Assembly (NCBI GenBank): GCA_934635385.1 | Contig: CAKTZI010000019.1 | Span: 7,622-71,621, forward strand | Source: an uncultured Kiritimatiellota bacterium | Lineage (GTDB): Bacteria > Verrucomicrobiota > Kiritimatiellia > RFP12 > UBA1067 | DNA: 64,000 nucleotides | Direction of reading: 5' to 3' | Part shown: one piece after another, positions 1-8,263 of the stretch | Layout: each line of letters starts with the position of its first letter | Position numbering within the stretch: the stretch's first letter is position 1 | Notes under the pieces: model-generated | Told to the model about the DNA's origin: nothing | What the model saw: only the letters and a program-made list of their open reading frames with translations | Databases searched by the model: none | Position numbers and translations under genes: made by a program

Positions 1-62
1 CAGGTGAACAAGGGAGACAATGTTTTTTACGTTCGCATGACACTTCGGCGACGAAAAAAGAC

Positions 63-68
63 TATACT
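63..68 (+). promoter_or_regulatory. -10 box for the Cys-rich lipoprotein gene
   Basis: TATACT at 63-68 lies about 40 nt upstream of the first start codon. A strong ribosome binding site, AAAGGAGG at 96-103, precedes the ATG at 109 by 5 nt. I see no convincing -35 box. A short G/C hairpin (GGGTC to GGCCC region, 82-94) sits in the leader. Confidence 0.5.
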
Positions 69-108
69 ATGCGGCACATAAGGGTCAAAAGGCCCAAAGG
101 AGGTAAAC

Positions 109-291
109 ATGATGAAGAATGCAATTGTGGCGGCGCTCGTCGCCGGTGTCGTGGCGGTTCTCGCCGGGTGCTGTTCCTGCAAGGCGCCGTCCAAGGCGTG
201 CTGCAAGAACTGTACGCCGGGCAAGGCCTGCGTCTGCGGATGCGGACAGAATCCCTGCGCGTGCGACGCCGGTTGCGCGTGCGCCAAGTAA
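109..291 (+). CDS. Small Cys-rich lipoprotein, metallothionein-like
   Basis: This encodes 60 residues. The N-terminus is a short hydrophobic signal (residues 5-19) ending in a VLAGC lipobox, so Cys21 would be lipidated and the protein anchored in a membrane facing the periplasm. The 40-residue mature part has 13 cysteines in CC, CxC and CxxC patterns (C21, 22, 24, 31, 32, 35, 41, 43, 45, 50, 52, 56, 58) and almost nothing else but Lys, Ala, Gly and Pro. That composition is typical of metal-binding peptides. I infer metal or thiol buffering at the cell surface; no catalytic motif exists. The next gene starts 12 nt downstream and has its own N-terminal cysteine cluster, so the pair probably works together. 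ATG at 109 has the better ribosome-binding spacing; the ATG at 112 is an alternative. Confidence 0.8.
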   Translation: MMKNAIVAALVAGVVAVLAGCCSCKAPSKACCKNCTPGKACVCGCGQNPCACDAGCACAK

Positions 292-303
292 GAAAGGGCG
301 TCC

Positions 304-912
304 ATGCTGGCGGCGGCACTTCTCGCGATGGCAGACGGCTGCTGCGCGTCCGGATCTTGGATGTGCAGCTGCTTCCCCTGCACCTGCTGGACGTGCTGCT
401 GCCTCTATGGCGCGGCATCGGGGGCCGTCCTGTTGACGGCCCTCGGTGTCGTCCGTGTGCTGCGCCATCCGAAGGTCGTTGTCGTGGGGCCGGACGGACG
501 TGCGCGGGATCGGCTCGTGAGCCTTCTGCAGGCTTCGGACTACCGGGTCGAGGTCAAGGACGGCCATGGCGGGCTTTCCGTCCTGGAGACGGGCGGCGAG
601 GTCTGGACGCTCGGCCCGCTGCAAGTCGACGTGGCGCGTGCCGTCGTGGTGCGGGCGGACGGCACGGAGGAGCGGCTTCTGCCGCGCGAACTGAAGATTC
701 TCGGACTGCTCGCGACGGATCCGGGCGCAGTCGTCACGCGCGACACGCTGATGAACGAGGCGTGGGGGCTTGACTACTACGGCACGACGCGCACGGTCGA
801 CCAGACCATCGCCAACCTGCGCAAGAAACTGGGGCGCGGCATCGACATCCAAAGCGTCCGCGGCGAAGGCTACCGCCTCGTGGCCGGTTTGACGGGCTTC
901 AGTGGAACGTGA
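304..912 (+). CDS. OmpR-type winged-helix protein with Cys-rich N-terminus and no receiver
   Basis: The 202-residue product ends in an OmpR/PhoB winged-helix DNA-binding domain (about residues 95-197). It shows the family pattern: a LLPRELKILGLL helix, VVTRDTLMNEAWG, a TRTVDQTIANLRKKL recognition helix and VRGEGYRL wing. The usual receiver domain is missing. Residues 13-33 instead hold nine cysteines (C13, 14, 21, 23, 26, 28, 31, 32, 33), followed by one likely membrane helix (about 36-52). A stretch at 57-90 looks like the remains of a receiver start. I infer a membrane-tethered or metal/redox-responsive regulator for the Cys-rich lipoprotein just upstream (12 nt gap, same operon). The winged helix closely resembles that of the response regulator at 61506-62201. 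It could also be a degenerated response regulator. Confidence 0.75.
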   Translation: MLAAALLAMADGCCASGSWMCSCFPCTCWTCCCLYGAASGAVLLTALGVVRVLRHPKVVVVGPDGRARDRLVSLLQASDYRVEVKDGHGGLSVLETGGEVWTLGPLQVDVARAVVVRADGTEERLLPRELKILGLLATDPGAVVTRDTLMNEAWGLDYYGTTRTVDQTIANLRKKLGRGIDIQSVRGEGYRLVAGLTGFSGT

Positions 913-918
913 TATAAT
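889..918 (+). promoter_or_regulatory. Promoter TTGACG-N18-TATAAT
   Basis: TTGACG at 889-894 and TATAAT at 913-918 have an 18-nt spacer and lie at the very end of the winged-helix gene. They would drive the DUF4153 gene starting at 954, which has the ribosome binding site GGAGGT at 943-948. Confidence 0.7.
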
Positions 919-953
919 TTCGCTACCAGTCACGAGCAAACCCGGAGGTAGCG

Positions 954-2762
954 ATGTTCAAGCAAACCCTGACCAAGGCACGGAACAAGTTCCGGTGCGG
1001 ATTCCGCCGATTCGCAATCTTCAATCTCTGCGCGGTCGCGGTCGCGACTCTCTTTGTTTGGGAGAACCACGATGTCATCCGCGAGACGACACAGGCGAAG
1101 GCGTCGCTCGGCATCTTCTGGGGCGCGCTCGCCGGCGTGTTCGTCCAGCTGCTCTGCGAATGGCGCGCGTGGCCGCACCGCCGACTTCTCGTCGGCCTCG
1201 TCACGGCGGCGGTCGGCGCGCTTGGCTGCTGGTTCTGGTTTGCGCTTGTGGAAGGGACGCCGAGCGGACGGCTGTGGGGCATGCTCTATTCCGGCACCTG
1301 CTTCTCCCTTGTCGCCGCGTCTGTGGCCGTGCTGTATCGCGTGGCGGACGAACGTACGCTCATCGCGCGTCTGACGCTCAATGCGCTCGGCACGAACGCG
1401 GTGACGCTGGTTTTCGTCTTGAGCCAGATGCTGTGCATTCTGGCGTTCGACAAGCTTGTGACGGCCGTGAACCCTCGGCTTTACGGTGATGTCGCCGGAG
1501 TCTCGTGGATACTCATCCTGTCGGTCGGGTTCCTCTCGTTTCTGCCGGGCCGGGAGCGCGACGACGGGGCGTCCGACCGGGCGGCGGCGTTCTTCTTCTG
1601 GCTGCTGCTGCCCGCCGCCTTGATTCTGCTGGGCATCCTCTATCTCTATCTGGGAAAGATCGCCTGGACGCGCACGATGCCCAGTGGCGAGCTGAACTGG
1701 TTCGGGTCGGTGGCCCTCGCCGTCTACGTGTTCTTCTGGTTGGCGTTGCGGGATTCGGCGCGTCCGTTCTTTCGCCTGTTCGTGCGCTGGGGCTGGGCGT
1801 TGCTTCTGCCGGTTCTCGCGGCGCAGGTCGTGGGCATCGTCATCCGCTATCGGGCGTATGGCCTTTCGACGCCGCGCCTCGCCGGCATGGTCACGCTTTC
1901 CTTTGGCGTTTTCGCGCTGGTTCTGGCGGCGCTGAACCGCCGTCCCCCTGTCCTGTTCGTGTTCATCGCCGCAGCCGGAATCGTGTTCACGGTAACGCCC
2001 CTGAACATCGTCGACGTTCCGATCCGCAATCAGGAGGCTCGGCTCAAGGCGGCACTGGCGCGGTGCGGTCTGCTGCAGGGGGACGCGCTCTCCCTGCCGC
2101 CGGGCGTCCAGATTCCGACGGACGACGCCAAGGTCATCGTCGGGTCGTGGCGGTATCTGACCGATGCGAATTCTTCGTGGGGCTGGGTATTGCGGCATGG
2201 TGGCCAAGAAGGCCTAAGGCCAACGGTGTGGTATCGTCCGACGTTTGCCGTGGGGCTGTACAAGACCGTTTCGTCGCAGTGTCGCGAACGCAATGTCGGC
2301 GGCGTCTCGTTGCCGCTGCTGTTGGGGCTGGACGAGAACAAGTTGGCCGGCAATCGGGAGTGCGCGGACTTCGGGTCGATGCTGTTTCGGCTGCCGCGCG
2401 AGGAGACGGTGCCGATTGCGGCATATGCGCGTCTGCGGCCCCTGGATTCGTGGCGCGTGCGGTGTGAGCCGCGCGCAGACCGGTGGGTCGCCGTGCTGTC
2501 GGAGCCGGGGACGAACAGCGAGCATAAGGAAGAGTTCGATGTCACGGATTGCGTCATGCGCATTCTGGCTGTCGGCGGGTGCAACGGGCGCGTATTGGAC
2601 GATCGGACATTTGACTTGCGGGCAGAGGATGCGGTCTGGCCGTTGCGCACGGGAATGGCGCTGATCGTGAACGAGCTGCGAGCCTCAGGACCGATCGGCG
2701 AAAAGCCGGCGAGCATCCGCCTTTCGTGCTGTGCCGTCGTGACGAACGCAGAGGGGAAATGA
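954..2762 (+). CDS. DUF4153-family integral membrane protein
   Basis: The 602-residue protein has about ten hydrophobic segments between residues 20 and 360, then a soluble C-terminal region of about 240 residues. The membrane part shows the DUF4153 look, with YLYLGKI followed by the IRYRAYGLSTPR motif around residue 300. The family has no established function. The C-terminal part has no motif I recognise and is probably outside the membrane. The start is fixed by GGAGGT 6 nt upstream. The gene is followed after 1 nt by another membrane protein, so the two form an operon with the promoter at 889-918. Confidence 0.75.
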   Translation: MFKQTLTKARNKFRCGFRRFAIFNLCAVAVATLFVWENHDVIRETTQAKASLGIFWGALAGVFVQLLCEWRAWPHRRLLVGLVTAAVGALGCWFWFALVEGTPSGRLWGMLYSGTCFSLVAASVAVLYRVADERTLIARLTLNALGTNAVTLVFVLSQMLCILAFDKLVTAVNPRLYGDVAGVSWILILSVGFLSFLPGRERDDGASDRAAAFFFWLLLPAALILLGILYLYLGKIAWTRTMPSGELNWFGSVALAVYVFFWLALRDSARPFFRLFVRWGWALLLPVLAAQVVGIVIRYRAYGLSTPRLAGMVTLSFGVFALVLAALNRRPPVLFVFIAAAGIVFTVTPLNIVDVPIRNQEARLKAALARCGLLQGDALSLPPGVQIPTDDAKVIVGSWRYLTDANSSWGWVLRHGGQEGLRPTVWYRPTFAVGLYKTVSSQCRERNVGGVSLPLLLGLDENKLAGNRECADFGSMLFRLPREETVPIAAYARLRPLDSWRVRCEPRADRWVAVLSEPGTNSEHKEEFDVTDCVMRILAVGGCNGRVLDDRTFDLRAEDAVWPLRTGMALIVNELRASGPIGEKPASIRLSCCAVVTNAEGK

Positions 2763-2763
2763 G

Positions 2764-3759
2764 ATGGACGTGACCTATACGAGCAAGTTCGACGCGAAGC
2801 GGTATGCGCAAGCCGTCAAGAAAGCCGTGGCCTTTGCCGGAAGGAGCGGAGTGGTCTTTGAATGGGGGCTGCTTGTGCTGTGGATCGCGCGCGTGTTTGC
2901 CGCGTGGTTGGGCGGATGGTCAGAGGATGACTGGTTCCCTGTTTGGTTCCTGCCGTTTTCGCTTGCCCTGTTGAAGTGCTACCGCGGCATCGTTGTGCGC
3001 ATTTATGTCCGACAGGCCCAGCGGATGTTGGGGGGTGATGTGCCGGTGACCTGCCGGCTGACGGATGTTGGCTGTGAGACCATCTGCGGCGAGCTGGTGC
3101 AGAAGCTGCCTTGGCAAAAGGTGGCCTCGCATTATCAGTTCCTCGATGAGGACAGCGTGTCGCTCATGCAGAATCGGGCGATGCCTGTCATGGTGCTGTC
3201 TGATTTGCGAGAGCATGGCATTGGACAGGACGAATTGGAGGCCGTGTTTCGCCAAGCGGGATTGCTGCCGGCGATGAAGTCGAACAAGCGCCGCGTTTGG
3301 ACGGGCATTCTCTCGTTCGTCGGTGCGGTCTTGGTCGCTCTTGCGCTATTGTCCGTCCATGCGGCAGTTTTCGGCAGTTGCTGGCGCATGCGATGTCAGG
3401 ATACGCGGATTCGGCTTTTCGATCTGGTTCTCGGCTCTGACGAGGAAAGACGACCGTCGTCTGGCACGTTGCGGACAAAAGTCGTGCGGATGTTGATGGG
3501 CGAACAGGCTCCGGACGAGCTTGCCTATGTCTACGTGCCGGAGGAAGAGGCAGACAAGATTGGTCTTGTCGCACGGTATGGCGAGAGATGCTGTGTTGCG
3601 TATTTCCCCTGGGGACATGCGTGTATACGGCCCAAGGGCTATTGGCAGTCCCTGCAGACCAATCGCACGGGAACGGTCTATTTTGAGCCGGAGAAGGCGA
3701 AATGGCTGGAGAATATCCGCCGCGCTTCAGAAGACGATTCACTCTCTGCGAGACAGTAG
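2764..3759 (+). CDS. Hypothetical membrane protein, operon partner of the DUF4153 gene
   Basis: This 331-residue protein has a paired hydrophobic region near the N-terminus (about residues 30-75) and one membrane helix near residues 178-198. Its middle section has alternating charged and hydrophobic residues, and the C-terminal half looks soluble and extracytoplasmic. I do not recognise the family. It starts 1 nt after the stop of the DUF4153 gene, so translational coupling is very likely and the two products may form one membrane complex. Confidence 0.7.
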   Translation: MDVTYTSKFDAKRYAQAVKKAVAFAGRSGVVFEWGLLVLWIARVFAAWLGGWSEDDWFPVWFLPFSLALLKCYRGIVVRIYVRQAQRMLGGDVPVTCRLTDVGCETICGELVQKLPWQKVASHYQFLDEDSVSLMQNRAMPVMVLSDLREHGIGQDELEAVFRQAGLLPAMKSNKRRVWTGILSFVGAVLVALALLSVHAAVFGSCWRMRCQDTRIRLFDLVLGSDEERRPSSGTLRTKVVRMLMGEQAPDELAYVYVPEEEADKIGLVARYGERCCVAYFPWGHACIRPKGYWQSLQTNRTGTVYFEPEKAKWLENIRRASEDDSLSARQ

Positions 3760-4405
3760 CCGCCCTTGGCCCGTCGGCCCGACAGCTCGCGCTTCGGAGC
3801 GGGAAGCTGCTCGCTCGGTCTCGTCGCTCATGTTTGCGCTTCTCCTTGAAAACAACCGGCCGGCTTCAGCCTGCCGTGCCTCGGCGAGACCACGGGCTGC
3901 GGGCGAGACCTCTCCGACGCCTGCAAACCCTTGCTCCTCACTCGCGCCACTTCCCGCCCCTCCGCGCAACACCGCACCATCGGTTTTTGTCACGCAGAGC
4001 CGCAGAGGTCGCAGAGATTTTCGCAAGTTGAGAATCGCAGACCGTGGCGAAGCGGCGGCGCAAGCCGCCCGTGGCCCGGAGGAGCCGACAGTCGCACAAG
4101 AGGAGAGAAGGGATCGCCTGTCGCCTCGGTGTTTGCGCTTGCGGAAGTGTATTCTGCCGAGGGGAATGGGTAGGTCCTTCGGACATTGCTTCGCAATCGG
4201 TCACGTTCAATTGGCTGACGTGTGGCGACAGGTGCGACTCCCGGAGCGACCCGGATCGAGGCCGCAGGCCGACATAGACGGAGCACAGCGAAGTCCGTTC
4301 GCGCGAGCTGTCGGGCCGACGGGCCAAATGCGCGATGGACTGTCGCGCAGAGAGCGATGATTTTTTTTTTCATGCTGCAGCCATGAGAAGGTTCGCAAGC
4401 CCCCC
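3760..4405. repeat. Repeat-rich non-coding stretch with inverted copies of dispersed elements
   Basis: I see no gene here; open frames are short and composition-driven. A 27-nt GC-rich element starting TTGGCCCGTCGG occurs at 3766-3792, again exactly at 8641-8667, and inverted at 4301-4327. Bases 3985-4095 are the reverse complement of 8666-8776 with only a few mismatches. Bases 3901-3930 match the reverse complement of 63781-63810 with about two mismatches. In the 8.6-kb copy the 27-mer and the 111-nt block are contiguous, whereas here about 205 nt separate them. This looks like a mobile or recombination-prone repeat that has been interrupted in this location. Confidence 0.7.
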
Positions 4406-4419
4406 TTGACACCGTGTGG

Positions 4420-4425
4420 TATAAT
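4420..4425 (+). promoter_or_regulatory. -10 box TATAAT in a GTGGTATAAT context
   Basis: TATAAT at 4420-4425 precedes the gene starting at 4472. A TTGACA at 4406-4411 is only 8 nt upstream, too close to act as a normal -35 box, so the GG-extended -10 context recurring in this window probably matters more. Confidence 0.5.
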
Positions 4426-4471
4426 AGGCCGCGTTCATCATCATCATTTCATGCTGAATGGAGAATGACTT

Positions 4472-4858
4472 GTGAACGTGTTGATAGACGGACGACATGT
4501 CGGGCAGGAAATCGAACGCGTAATCGCGGGCGGCCTTGGGCTTGTCCTTGTCGGGACGATGGCGATCCGGCTGTGTCGTTGGTATACAGGCGACGGCCGT
4601 TACAAGACGGTCTGGGGCGCTGTGGCGGGGCGTCCCTTTTTTGACGGGCGCGGATCTTGGAATTACGGATTCTGGGAACTGTGCCCCGACGGACGGCTCG
4701 CGGCGGCAGCGATGCTGACACTGATTGGTGCGTTGATTGTCGGCGTAGTGGCGAGAGGGCGGTGCAGCTCTGCATGTTATGCGCTTGCGGGAATCGTGTT
4801 CGTGAGTGGCTATCTCGTGAATGCGGTTCTGCTGCTTAAGTTGATGGCGGAGTATTGA
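4472..4858 (+). CDS. Small membrane protein
   Basis: This 128-residue protein starts at GTG 4472. It has three likely membrane helices (about residues 19-35, 80-95 and 100-122) and a loop with a TVWGAV...PFFDGRG...LCPDGRLAA pattern. I do not recognise the family. The protein encoded directly downstream (4870-5223) has the same layout, with a loop reading IWNALVGDEPYC...PNGLLPA, so the two look like diverged tandem duplicates. Function unknown. Confidence 0.6.
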   Translation: MNVLIDGRHVGQEIERVIAGGLGLVLVGTMAIRLCRWYTGDGRYKTVWGAVAGRPFFDGRGSWNYGFWELCPDGRLAAAAMLTLIGALIVGVVARGRCSSACYALAGIVFVSGYLVNAVLLLKLMAEY

Positions 4859-4869
4859 GGGCGGTTGCA

Positions 4870-5223
4870 ATGGCTTTTGAAGTTCGAGAGTATGACCGAA
4901 GCATCGGGATGTTTATTCTGAGGCTGCTTTTCGGTTTCGTCGGGATTGTCGGGCTTGTGGCGTTAGTTGACGGTCTCGTGGCTTGGTTAGGCGACCGTTC
5001 CGCATATGCGTCAATCTGGAACGCGCTCGTGGGTGACGAACCCTACTGTCGTGTCGGACGGTTGGGAGTAAGTATGGGTGGTGGGATGCTTTGGCGAATG
5101 ACACCGAATGGCCTGTTGCCCGCATGCCATGAAATCTGTTTGTCGGTCGCGTCTCTCGCGACGGCGCTTTTCAATCGCGGATGGTTGTATGTCCTCACCG
5201 TGGGGCTGTTGATTCTTCATTGA
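4870..5223 (+). CDS. Small membrane protein, probable tandem paralogue of the preceding gene
   Basis: The 117-residue product starts at ATG 4870, 11 nt after the previous stop; a TTG at 4855 is in frame but lacks a ribosome binding site. Hydrophobic helices cover about residues 14-40 and 92-115. The loop between them has a pattern shared with the upstream protein (a short tryptophan motif, a Gly-rich segment, then P-x-G-x-L-x-A). The pair is probably cotranscribed. Function unknown. Confidence 0.55.
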   Translation: MAFEVREYDRSIGMFILRLLFGFVGIVGLVALVDGLVAWLGDRSAYASIWNALVGDEPYCRVGRLGVSMGGGMLWRMTPNGLLPACHEICLSVASLATALFNRGWLYVLTVGLLILH

Positions 5224-5252
5224 AGTTCATGAAAGGACGCGAGAAGATTCTC

Positions 5253-5470
5253 ATGAATCAACTCATTGCATGCTGCGGACTGGACTGCGAGAAATGTGAT
5301 GCCCGGATTGCGACGGTCACAAGCGACGACGCCTTGCGTGAGAAGACCGCCGCCTTTCGGCATTGGAAAGGCTGAGGTGTCAGGAGGGCAGAAGAACACT
5401 TGGCCTAAGTGTGGTGAAAGCGGAATGCCTTGTGATCTGTGCGGTGACGGGTTGGATTTCGTAGGGAAAG
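5253..5470 (+). pseudogene. Remnant of a DUF3795 Cys-rich protein
   Basis: ATG 5253 opens 40 codons beginning MNQLIACCGLDCEKCDAR, the characteristic N-terminus of DUF3795 proteins, which bind metal through clustered cysteines. The frame stops at 5373-5375. Further Cys-rich coding (CGESGMPCDLCGDGLDF) continues in another frame around 5407-5466. Normal members have about 100 or more residues. An internal deletion plus frameshift explains the split. Confidence 0.65.
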
Positions 5471-5487
5471 CGAAACGGAATTTATGG

Positions 5488-5493
5488 TATAAT
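5488..5493 (+). promoter_or_regulatory. -10 box for the lipoprotein gene at 5529
   Basis: TATAAT at 5488-5493 lies in the TTTATGGTATAATGCGC context that recurs before other genes here. It sits within the end of the DUF3795 remnant, 36 nt before the start codon. Confidence 0.6.
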
Positions 5494-5528
5494 GCGCAGA
5501 GTGAAAACTCAAGAAAGGAACGTTGCGT

Positions 5529-6917
5529 ATGAAGACTGTCCGGGTGATGGGCACAATGACCTTTGCGGCATGGGCGGCGCTGGCCCTGTTGGGGTGCGCA
5601 AGCGCACCGAAGTACCGTGTCGAGCGTGGCTCCATCATCGTCGATTCGCCGTTTGACCTTGAGATTGGGTCGACGGAATATGCGCAGACGTTCGGCGACC
5701 TAATCCGAACCTCTGTGAGTGCGGACTACGATCCGCGCACGAAGACGACGACCACGAACTGGTATCATCATGCTGAGGCGCGGCTGGCCACGCCCTACTT
5801 CGGATGCGAACGGATGTTCCTTTCGTTCAAGGGCGAGGAAAAGGCGCTTGAACACTGTAGCCTTTCGCTCGGCGGTTGGCCGTCGTTCGGAGGCACGAGA
5901 TCTGTCTCCGGCAAGAAGATGACATATGCCGAATGCCGCGAGACGGTCGGCAAGATTGCCGCAGACATGGAAAATCGGTTGGGCATTACGATGCTGTGCA
6001 AGAACGAGGAGACGGAGGAGGAAGCGAAGGAATCTGTTCGTCAACTGACTGAACGGTACAAAAAGTCGAATGAGAAATGTTCGGGCTATGCTTCGAGCTT
6101 TGTCCACTTCGGGGGCGAGCGACAGGGTGAGAAAGCGGCGACCGATTACAGCGTCAGCGGTATGCTGAGCGACAAGGGCGAATACAGCATCAGCGTCTCG
6201 TATTCAAGGCATTTGGAATTTTCATTCTCTTCCTACAAGCCCGGAGACAGAATCCCCGTCTACACGAATGAGATGTGCTCGGCCACGTCTAGCGGACTCG
6301 TGCCGACCAAGGAGCAGAAGGCGGCGCATGCGGCGGCGAAGCGACTGCGCGAGACAGTCAACCGGCTCTTCGGCATCGATCTTGATGCGCCGACGCAGAC
6401 GAACGTTCTCTCGTCCGCCTTGTGGCAGACCAATGCGTCGGCGACCGTCAAACGGGAGTGGACGCCGCTGGCCGTGCCTTTCGAGGGCCTGACGGAACGC
6501 AAGGGCAGCCAGTCCTTCAGGCTATTGGGCATGCCGTTCGGAACGTTTGCGCTTCGCCGGCCGTTTGAGGGCGCCGTCTCGGATGAGGAACTGGCGGCGC
6601 AGGCGCAGCGGATTCTGTCGCGGCTGGAGGCGGAGTATGGCGCGAAGATTCCCGTTGCAGATACGGCGGAAGGACTGTCCGCGCTCGCGCAGATGTGTGG
6701 CGAGGGCGTTCCGACCTTCGGTGACACGAAAGCGCTTTTGGGACTCGACAAGACGCAGTGGTTTGAGGGCAAGGTCGGCGACTTGGCGATTGACATCAGC
6801 TATGCGACGCCGCGCTATGCCAAGAAAGGCGACACGTTTGAGGTCGTCCGCAAGGGTGCCATTGTCGTCAACATCGTCCAGTCGCCGCTCATCACGACAG
6901 GCAAGACAAAGAAATAG
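5529..6917 (+). CDS. Lipoprotein of unknown function
   Basis: The 462-residue protein starts with a signal peptide ending in the lipobox ALLGC (Cys near residue 20), so it is lipid-anchored in the periplasm or outer membrane. No conserved enzymatic motif is visible. The mature part mixes charged and beta-prone segments. A Lys/Glu-rich helical stretch lies at about residues 158-185. I chose ATG 5529 because AAAGGA lies about 10 nt upstream; a TTG at 5523 is less likely. The gene is monocistronic by spacing. Confidence 0.65.
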   Translation: MKTVRVMGTMTFAAWAALALLGCASAPKYRVERGSIIVDSPFDLEIGSTEYAQTFGDLIRTSVSADYDPRTKTTTTNWYHHAEARLATPYFGCERMFLSFKGEEKALEHCSLSLGGWPSFGGTRSVSGKKMTYAECRETVGKIAADMENRLGITMLCKNEETEEEAKESVRQLTERYKKSNEKCSGYASSFVHFGGERQGEKAATDYSVSGMLSDKGEYSISVSYSRHLEFSFSSYKPGDRIPVYTNEMCSATSSGLVPTKEQKAAHAAAKRLRETVNRLFGIDLDAPTQTNVLSSALWQTNASATVKREWTPLAVPFEGLTERKGSQSFRLLGMPFGTFALRRPFEGAVSDEELAAQAQRILSRLEAEYGAKIPVADTAEGLSALAQMCGEGVPTFGDTKALLGLDKTQWFEGKVGDLAIDISYATPRYAKKGDTFEVVRKGAIVVNIVQSPLITTGKTKK

Positions 6918-6959
6918 GAGTGCCTCGATTAGCTTACGCTGGCGTGTGCGTCCGGGCGC

Positions 6960-6996
6960 TTGACAATGTAAAGTAAAATGCGGTATATTATCCGCA
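6960..6996 (+). promoter_or_regulatory. Promoter TTGACA-N18-TATATT with inverted repeat over the -10 box
   Basis: TTGACA at 6960-6965 and TATATT at 6984-6989 have an 18-nt spacer. An inverted repeat TGCGG-N8-CCGCA (6979-6996) straddles the -10 box. RelB-type antitoxins bind palindromes at their own promoters, so this is a good candidate autoregulatory operator for the downstream pair. Confidence 0.65.
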
Positions 6997-7014
6997 ACTT
7001 ATGGGGAAAAAGTC

Positions 7015-7371
7015 ATGGCACAAGTGAACTTTAGGGTAGACGACCATGTGAAGCATGAGGCGGACGAGCTGTTTGACCATCTTGGCCTCAGCCTGTCTGC
7101 CGCCATAACCATATTTTTGAAGCAGTCCATTTCTCATCGCGGCTTCCCGTTTTCAATCTGTGAAATGCCCCGCGAAAGTCTGGCATCTAATCTGTATTAT
7201 GCTTGTCCGACTGTCGTGCAGACGGAAAAGCCCATTGAAGATGCAGGTCGCGTGAAGCGCAGAGCCGCCTTGTTGGCGTTGTCTGGTTCGTGGAAAGATG
7301 AGCGGCCGACCCAGGAGATCATTCGCGACATTGAGGGACGTCGCACAAGAGGACGGGCTGTGGCCCTATGA
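7015..7371 (+). CDS. RelB/DinJ-type antitoxin
   Basis: The 118-residue protein begins MAQVNFRVDDHVKHEADEL and continues with the GLSLSAAITIFLKQ segment, the ribbon-helix-helix of RelB/DinJ antitoxins (about residues 1-50). The C-terminal half would bind and neutralise the toxin. Its stop overlaps the toxin start (ATGA at 7368-7371), the usual toxin-antitoxin coupling. The promoter with a palindrome just upstream fits autoregulation. The family normally partners RelE/YafQ folds, but here the neighbour is a PIN-domain protein. Confidence 0.85.
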   Translation: MAQVNFRVDDHVKHEADELFDHLGLSLSAAITIFLKQSISHRGFPFSICEMPRESLASNLYYACPTVVQTEKPIEDAGRVKRRAALLALSGSWKDERPTQEIIRDIEGRRTRGRAVAL

Positions 7372-7784
7372 TCCTCATTGACACGAACATCTGCATCGCC
7401 TATCTTCATGGCGACAGAAACGTCACGCGAAAACTTCTTCAGGCGGACGAGGCCGATTGTATCATGATTCCCGGCATGGTTGAAGGGGAGCTGTTCTATG
7501 GTGTCGAGAAGTCTAGTCTCAGGGAGGAGAATCGCGAGAAGACTGTGCAGTTGTTGTCCCTCTTTCCTGTGTGCCATGCCGATGATGCGGTGATGAAGAA
7601 ATTTGGCGAGTTGAAAGCGTCACTTGAAAAGGAAGGAAATCGCGTAGATGACGCCGACGTGCTGATCGCGGCAACCGCCCTGTGTGCGGACGCAACGCTT
7701 GTTTCCGGCAATATTCGGCATTTCAGGCGTTTCAAGGGACTGAAACTCGAAAACTGGTTTGAGGATGCGCCGACCCTGGCATAA
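7368..7784 (+). CDS. PIN-domain ribonuclease toxin, VapC type
   Basis: The 138-residue protein has the PIN-domain acidic residues in order: D5 in LIDTNI, E40 in GELFYG, then D103 and D105 in the VDDADVLIAA segment, with a final SGNIRHFRRF typical of VapC. Such proteins cleave tRNA or rRNA using a metal bound by these acids. It is translationally coupled to the RelB-type antitoxin at 7015-7371. About 480 nt without a gene follow. Confidence 0.85.
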   Translation: MILIDTNICIAYLHGDRNVTRKLLQADEADCIMIPGMVEGELFYGVEKSSLREENREKTVQLLSLFPVCHADDAVMKKFGELKASLEKEGNRVDDADVLIAATALCADATLVSGNIRHFRRFKGLKLENWFEDAPTLA

Positions 7785-8128
7785 TCCGTGGGGCACATTG
7801 CCGCTAACGGCCCATTGATTCAGGAAAAGATTTTGTGGGGACAGACCCTTGTCTGCGGGGGCCCGTCTCCATCTGAGAGTATCGAAAAAATGAAGGAACT
7901 TATTCGTTTTGTGCTCCGACGCGGCAAAGCCGCCGACCTGCCCCAACCGTAGTGCAGTCTTGCATACAGGGAGGCTCATCTTGCCCTCCTCAGAATACGC
8001 AGAAGGGATTGAAAAAGAAAAGGTTCGGATTGCCGTGTGTTCAGTATGCCGTCGCAGGCGGCTTCGGTGTGTTCAGTGGTCAAGAATGGTTGGACGTGGG
8101 ATGGAATTCACCACAGGACACATGTTCG
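7785..8128 (+). other. Intergenic stretch with a GTGGGGACAG repeat
   Basis: I find no supportable gene. The segment at 7829-7865 (GATTTTGTGGGGACAGACCC and on) belongs to a dispersed element also seen at 37936-37972 and 62272-62315. Short open frames around 7909-8267 lack ribosome binding sites and recognisable protein features. Confidence 0.55.
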
Positions 8129-8171
8129 CGTTGTAATTACAACGGACTTCTTTTCCGCCGAATGCTATCAT
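8129..8171 (+). promoter_or_regulatory. dfx promoter with 16-bp palindromic operator
   Basis: CGTTGTAATTACAACG at 8129-8144 is a perfect 16-bp palindrome. A -10 box TATCAT lies at 8166-8171. The palindrome centre is 29.5 nt from the -10 box, which puts it at about -41.5 from the predicted start, the class II position for Crp/Fnr activators. The hcp promoter has the same layout with identical spacing and nearly identical downstream sequence. Confidence 0.8.
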
Positions 8172-8263
8172 GCACGTCGTCAAGGAGGCGGTGGGGCCGC
8201 GTCACGGGGACGCGGGCCTCCAGCCGCATCTGAACATAAACGAAACGGAAAGGAAACAGGAAA

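Noticed and set aside
4406..4425. Standard TTGACA/TATAAT promoter at 4406-4425
   Set aside because: The spacer would be 8 nt, far too short for a -35/-10 pair; only the -10 box is kept.
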